Assembly (NCBI GenBank): GCA_903820955.1
Contig: CAIJJH010000107.1
Coordinates: forward strand, 1 to 8,430
Length of the DNA: 8,430 bases
Direction: 5' to 3'
Source of the DNA: an uncultured Micrococcales bacterium
GTDB lineage: Bacteria; Actinomycetota; Actinomycetes; Actinomycetales; Microbacteriaceae
A program made the position numbers and the translations under genes. Of this stretch, positions 5,659-8,430 are shown piece after piece (positions within the stretch are counted from its first letter, which is position 1; every line of letters starts with the position of its first letter). The notes beneath the pieces are model-generated. The model saw only the letters and a program-made list of their open reading frames with translations. It was not told where the DNA came from and made no database searches.

Positions 5659-6948
5659 ATGCCTGCAGTAGTGATTGTCGGCGCTCAGTGGGGCGATGAA
5701 GGCAAGGGTAAGGCCACCGACCTACTCGCCGAGCACATCGACTACGTGGTCAAGTTCAACGGCGGCAACAACGCGGGTCACACGGTCGTCATCGGCACCG
5801 AGAAGTACGCACTCCACCTTCTTCCTTCTGGCATTCTCACCCCTGGCGTCGTCCCAGTTATTGCTAACGGCGTGGTCATCGACCTAGAGGTTCTGTTTCA
5901 CGAAATCGACGCACTGAACGCGCGAGGCATCGACACCTCAAAGCTTCGCGTCTCGGCAAACGCGCACGTCATTACCTCTTATAACGTCACGATCGACAAA
6001 ACCGCCGAGCGCTTCTTGGGCAGCCGCGCGATTGGCACCACCGGGCGCGGCATCGGACCTACCTACGCCGACAAGATCAACCGCGTGGGTATTCGAATCC
6101 AAGACATTTTCGACGAAAGCATCCTGCGCCAAAAGGTTGAGGCCGCGCTGGTCAACAAGAACAACCTGCTGACCAAGGTTTATAACCGTGCCGCGATCAA
6201 GACCGACGCCGTGGTTGCCGAGCTGCTCAGCTTCGCCGACCGCCTGCGCCCGATGGTTGCCGACACCGCACTCGAACTGCACCAGGCACTAACCGCGGGA
6301 AAGAACGTTTTGTTCGAGGGCGGCCAGGCCACGATGCTGGACGTCGACCACGGCACCTACCCGTTCGTTACATCTTCTAATGCAACTGCCGGCGGAGCCT
6401 CGACCGGTTCTGGCGTTGGCCCAGGCGAGTTCAAGACCGTGATCGGAATCGTCAAGGCTTACACCACCCGCGTTGGCTCGGGCCCATTCCCGACCGAACT
6501 GTTCGACGACAACGGCGAGTTCCTTCGCGCCACCGGTCACGAATACGGCACCACAACCGGGCGTCCGCGTCGTTGCGGTTGGTATGACGCCCCGATCGCC
6601 CGCTACTCGGCCCGCATCAACGGCCTCACCGACTTTGTGCTGACCAAGCTAGACGTTTTGACCGGACTCAAAGAGATTCCGGTTTGCGTTGCCTACGAGG
6701 TCGAGGGCAAGCGGGTCGAAGAAGTGCCCGTCAGCCAGAGCGATTTTCACCACGCCAAGCCGATCTACGAAAACTTCCCTGGCTGGAGCGAGGACATCAG
6801 CTCTTGCCGCACCTTCGAAGAGCTACCGGCAACAGCCCAGAGCTACATTTTGAAGCTTGAAGAGTTGAGTGGCTGCCGAATCAGTGCGATTGGCGTTGGC
6901 CCGGCCCGCGACGCGATTATCGTGCGTCACGACATGCTCGCTGGCTGA
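5659..6948 (+). CDS. purA: Adenylosuccinate synthetase
   Basis: Cytoplasmic enzyme that joins IMP and aspartate using GTP to make adenylosuccinate, the first committed step from IMP to AMP. The 429-residue length is typical. The GTP-binding loop is WGDEGKGK (11-18), with catalytic base Asp13. NNAGHT (37-42) places the catalytic His at 41. The IMP-binding segment is [11 protein letters not shown] (124-134), and [18 protein letters not shown] (218-235) follows. [10 protein letters not shown] (272-281), the aspartate loop [11 protein letters not shown] (298-308), guanine-recognition TKLD (329-332) and C-terminal GVGPARDA (412-419) are all present. The GTG at 5614 would add 15 residues unlike the family and overlaps the likely promoter, so ATG 5659, directly before [14 protein letters not shown], is chosen. 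The Shine-Dalgarno is weak (ACGAG). The gene is complete with all key residues and ends two bases before a convergent gene. Confidence 0.98.
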   Translation: MPAVVIVGAQWGDEGKGKATDLLAEHIDYVVKFNGGNNAGHTVVIGTEKYALHLLPSGILTPGVVPVIANGVVIDLEVLFHEIDALNARGIDTSKLRVSANAHVITSYNVTIDKTAERFLGSRAIGTTGRGIGPTYADKINRVGIRIQDIFDESILRQKVEAALVNKNNLLTKVYNRAAIKTDAVVAELLSFADRLRPMVADTALELHQALTAGKNVLFEGGQATMLDVDHGTYPFVTSSNATAGGASTGSGVGPGEFKTVIGIVKAYTTRVGSGPFPTELFDDNGEFLRATGHEYGTTTGRPRRCGWYDAPIARYSARINGLTDFVLTKLDVLTGLKEIPVCVAYEVEGKRVEEVPVSQSDFHHAKPIYENFPGWSEDISSCRTFEELPATAQSYILKLEELSGCRISAIGVGPARDAIIVRHDMLAG

Positions 6949-6950
6949 AC

Positions 6951-7388
6951 CTACTTTGTAGGGGTAGGCGTTGGGCTTGGCAACTTAAGAGCGTTGCAAC
7001 CTGCCGAGATAACCGAGATTTCTGTACCAACGGTCGAGAAGGCTTGATCACCCAAGGCATCGATCGAGTATTCAATTTGTGCCAGTTTCAAAAATTCGTC
7101 ATATTCTGGGCCCCAGGTGTCCTTCTTTGAGGTTCCGGCTGGGTCGTAAATCGCAAGCGCCGCGTTAGCGCCGCGAAAAATCTTGTTAAAGGCCAGATTG
7201 AGCGTTGTCTGCTGATCGGCTTCGTGCACGGCAGCAATGAAGACATCGCAGGCTTGCTGGTTGTTGTCGGCAAGCTTCTTGGCCTCCCACTGGGGCTGCA
7301 AGACCACTCCGATGAAGACCACTGCCCCAATTGCGACTGCAATAAACGAGATTGCAAGGGTAGCCAAAAACCAAGTCTTCTTAAACAT
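6951..7388 (-). CDS. Single-pass membrane protein, function unknown
   Basis: Predicted 145-residue protein, not recognised. A short basic start (MFKK) is followed by a hydrophobic helix at about 6-30, an N-terminal anchor that puts the remainder outside. The outer part is mostly helical in character, has two cysteines (C47, C131) that may pair, and ends in a short Ser/Pro/Thr tail (SPTPTPTK). GAAAGG lies five bases before the ATG at 7388, a good ribosome site. It starts 29 bases after the stop of the 248-residue membrane gene on the same strand, so the two are probably cotranscribed. Its stop is two bases from the purA stop on the other strand. A role at the cell envelope is inferred only from topology. 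Confidence 0.75.
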   Translation of the reverse strand: MFKKTWFLATLAISFIAVAIGAVVFIGVVLQPQWEAKKLADNNQQACDVFIAAVHEADQQTTLNLAFNKIFRGANAALAIYDPAGTSKKDTWGPEYDEFLKLAQIEYSIDALGDQAFSTVGTEISVISAGCNALKLPSPTPTPTK

Positions 7389-7417
7389 GAACGCCTTTCG
7401 GTAGCCCTACTAGGTTA

Positions 7418-8164
7418 CTAGTTCACTTTGTTGGCAACCCCGTCGCGCAGCTGCTTGGCATAGAGAATCGCGGTCTTCTTAGCCTCGGCGAATCCTTCTT
7501 TATGCGCGTCGTAGGCAATGCCATAGACCAGCCCCGGCCCAAGCAAAGCGGCGTTCGGCTGAATAAGCGTGGATGTTGTCGATTTGTTCGCTACCGAGAT
7601 CGCGATCGAGATTCCGTTTGGCCCGAGGGTTTGGCTGAGAATCTTAGAGAAAGTCCAGACCCGAGTCTGCTGGCTGCCGGTGAAGATCACTCGCTCGCTT
7701 GTGAAAGCGACCGTGCCCGTGTCGATTACCTGAAGAGCGGCCGGGTTTCTGGTCAGGCTCCCCCTTGAACCACCAACATTCGCACGGACTCGACCGAACA
7801 CCGGCACGCTGACCCCGAGGTTGCTACCCGAATAGGTTGAACCTGAGCTGGTGTATTCGGCGAGCTGGATGCCACTGAGTTGAAAGATGAACTTCTCACC
7901 ATCTGCTAGATCGAAGGTTGATTGATTAGAAGAACCGTTCGCCGCCCAGGCTTCCAACAACTTAGCCTGATCCAGTAACCCGTTTGTAAAGCCCTTTTGA
8001 TTGCGATCACGCATTCTAAAGATTGCGTAAATGCCCCAAATCACAAGCCCAATAGCGACAAAGATTGTCCAGGGCTGACTCCGAAACAGGCTGACTACAC
8101 CCGCAAGAATGATCAAAAGAATAAACCAACCTGAGCAACCGAGCTTCGGCACAACAACCCCCAA
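7418..8164 (-). CDS. Two-helix membrane protein with PH-like soluble domain
   Basis: Predicted 248-residue protein with two closely spaced membrane helices (about 12-28 and 31-49), then a basic RMRDRNQK segment that should face the cytoplasm. After a linker, a soluble domain of about residues 85-200 carries GEKFIFQLSGIQLAEY, VSVPVFGRVRANVG, IDTGTVAFTSERVIFTG (147-163) and TRVWTFSKIL (167-176). The 'D.G.V..T..RV.F.G......W.F.K' pattern is one I associate with PH-like domains of uncharacterised actinobacterial proteins; this is from memory and not checked. The start is uncertain. TTG at 8164 is the most upstream option after the in-frame stop at 8186-8188 but has no obvious Shine-Dalgarno, while GTG at 8152 follows a G-rich run (GGGGG) by five bases. 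It is first in a likely two-gene unit. Function is unknown; membrane tethering or lipid binding is a guess. Confidence 0.75.
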   Translation of the reverse strand: MGVVVPKLGCSGWFILLIILAGVVSLFRSQPWTIFVAIGLVIWGIYAIFRMRDRNQKGFTNGLLDQAKLLEAWAANGSSNQSTFDLADGEKFIFQLSGIQLAEYTSSGSTYSGSNLGVSVPVFGRVRANVGGSRGSLTRNPAALQVIDTGTVAFTSERVIFTGSQQTRVWTFSKILSQTLGPNGISIAISVANKSTTSTLIQPNAALLGPGLVYGIAYDAHKEGFAEAKKTAILYAKQLRDGVANKVN

Positions 8165-8187
8165 CGAAGAGTGGATAACGTTTTCTC

Positions 8188-8193
8188 ATTATC
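8188..8193 (-). promoter_or_regulatory. Candidate -10 box of the two-gene membrane-protein unit
   Basis: GATAAT on the minus strand (5/6 match to TATAAT) lies 23 bases before the TTG start at 8164. No convincing -35 at normal spacing was found. The spacing would leave a leader of about 17-18 bases. Confidence 0.35.
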
Positions 8194-8205
8194 GCACCGA
8201 CACGA

Positions 8206-8211
8206 GACAAT
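8206..8211 (+). promoter_or_regulatory. Candidate -10 box, leaderless promoter of the edge gene
   Basis: GACAAT (4/6 match) ends six bases before the GTG at 8218, the same geometry as the two candidate leaderless starts near 4450-4487. No Shine-Dalgarno is present before the GTG. Confidence 0.3.
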
Positions 8212-8217
8212 TATTTA

Positions 8218-8430
8218 GTGAGCGAACATTACGAGGAGTTGCACGAGGTTCTTGTGCAGTGGGCGAAGGCTAGCCCCGAGGGCTACGTGCCGTTCTATCG
8301 ACTGTTCTATCTGCCCGACGTCCTCGACCTCAAAAAGATTGGCTACCCGCTCGAGCGCTTCGAAAACCTCTTCGACCTGCTCGAAGGCGCGCGAGTTAGT
8401 CAGGCCCAGACCTTCCACAAACTCCTGCAC
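8218..8430 (+). CDS. Unrecognised protein, N-terminal part (3' end outside window)
   Basis: The plus frame is open from GTG 8218 to the window edge and encodes 71 residues beginning VSEHYEELHEVLVQWAKASP. The sequence is soluble, charged and probably helical, with no signal peptide or membrane segment, and includes YVPFYRLFYLPDVLDLKK (about 23-40). I do not recognise the family. This frame is preferred over the opposite-strand frame over the same bases because its third codon positions are strongly C/G-biased like the neighbouring genes. It also starts just after the divergent intergenic region (8165-8217). The start may lie elsewhere if the gene is not leaderless, but no earlier in-frame ATG or GTG was seen between the putative -10 and 8218. 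Confidence 0.6.
   Translation, partial: MSEHYEELHEVLVQWAKASPEGYVPFYRLFYLPDVLDLKKIGYPLERFENLFDLLEGARVSQAQTFHKLLH

Noticed and set aside
5938..6540. Two minus-strand open frames inside purA
   Set aside because: Antisense to a fully conserved enzyme; high GC at third positions commonly opens such frames.
6950..6962. CCTAC-TTT-GTAGG hairpin at the purA 3' end as a terminator
   Set aside because: Only a 5-bp stem with a 3-base loop and no T-run on either strand; likely chance within coding sequence.
8215..8430. Minus-strand open frame of 71 codons at the right edge
   Set aside because: The plus frame over the same bases has better codon bias and a sensible start; the minus frame would run across the divergent promoter region.
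1..8430. CRISPR arrays, tRNA/rRNA genes, insertion sequences, toxin-antitoxin or defence genes
   Set aside because: Looked for on both strands; no direct-repeat arrays, cloverleaf-like sequences, transposase motifs or defence domains were seen.

Overview
The window looks like a chromosomal segment of an actinobacterium, most likely a small-genome Microbacteriaceae member of the aquatic Luna type (Rhodoluna/Aquiluna-like). This rests on moderate GC, actinobacterial-style secreted proteins with Ser/Thr/Pro/Lys-rich linkers, TTG/GTG starts and apparently leaderless genes. The assignment is from overall impression, not a search. No RNA genes, CRISPR arrays, insertion sequences or phage genes are visible. 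No gene-free stretch exceeds 300 bases; the longest gap is 3480-3675.

Left part (1-3675), a sugar-use locus. It opens with the 3' part of a GH1 beta-glucosidase, followed 17 bases later by a LacI-family repressor with a TTG start. A strong bidirectional terminator separates these from a convergent gene. That gene encodes a secreted 516-residue protein made of two ~189-residue copies of a carbohydrate-binding-like beta-sandwich module plus an Ig-like C-terminal domain. Its upstream region holds a near-perfect LacI-type palindrome and a second, weaker half-palindromic site 23 bp away, beside a plausible promoter. The simplest reading is that the repressor senses a glucoside and controls both the intracellular beta-glucosidase and a secreted glycan-binding protein.

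Middle part (3676-5564), mostly housekeeping. A HAD-IIA (NagD-like) phosphatase and a SPOUT (TrmH/SpoU) RNA methyltransferase are divergent and only 37 bases apart. Both look leaderless, each with a -10-like hexamer six bases before its start. A small membrane-anchored, Cys-containing protein of unknown function converges on the methyltransferase and overlaps its 3' end by 14 bases.

Right part (5565-8430). purA (adenylosuccinate synthetase) is complete and divergent from the small anchored protein; the two appear to share a symmetrical -10 region. Converging on purA is a two-gene unit of membrane proteins: a 248-residue protein with two membrane helices and a PH-like soluble domain, then a 145-residue single-pass protein. 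The window ends in the first 71 codons of an unrecognised plus-strand gene with a GTG start.

The most interesting material is the tandem-module secreted protein with its candidate operators, and the compact divergent promoters. I see no clear case for an entirely new defence or mobile system.
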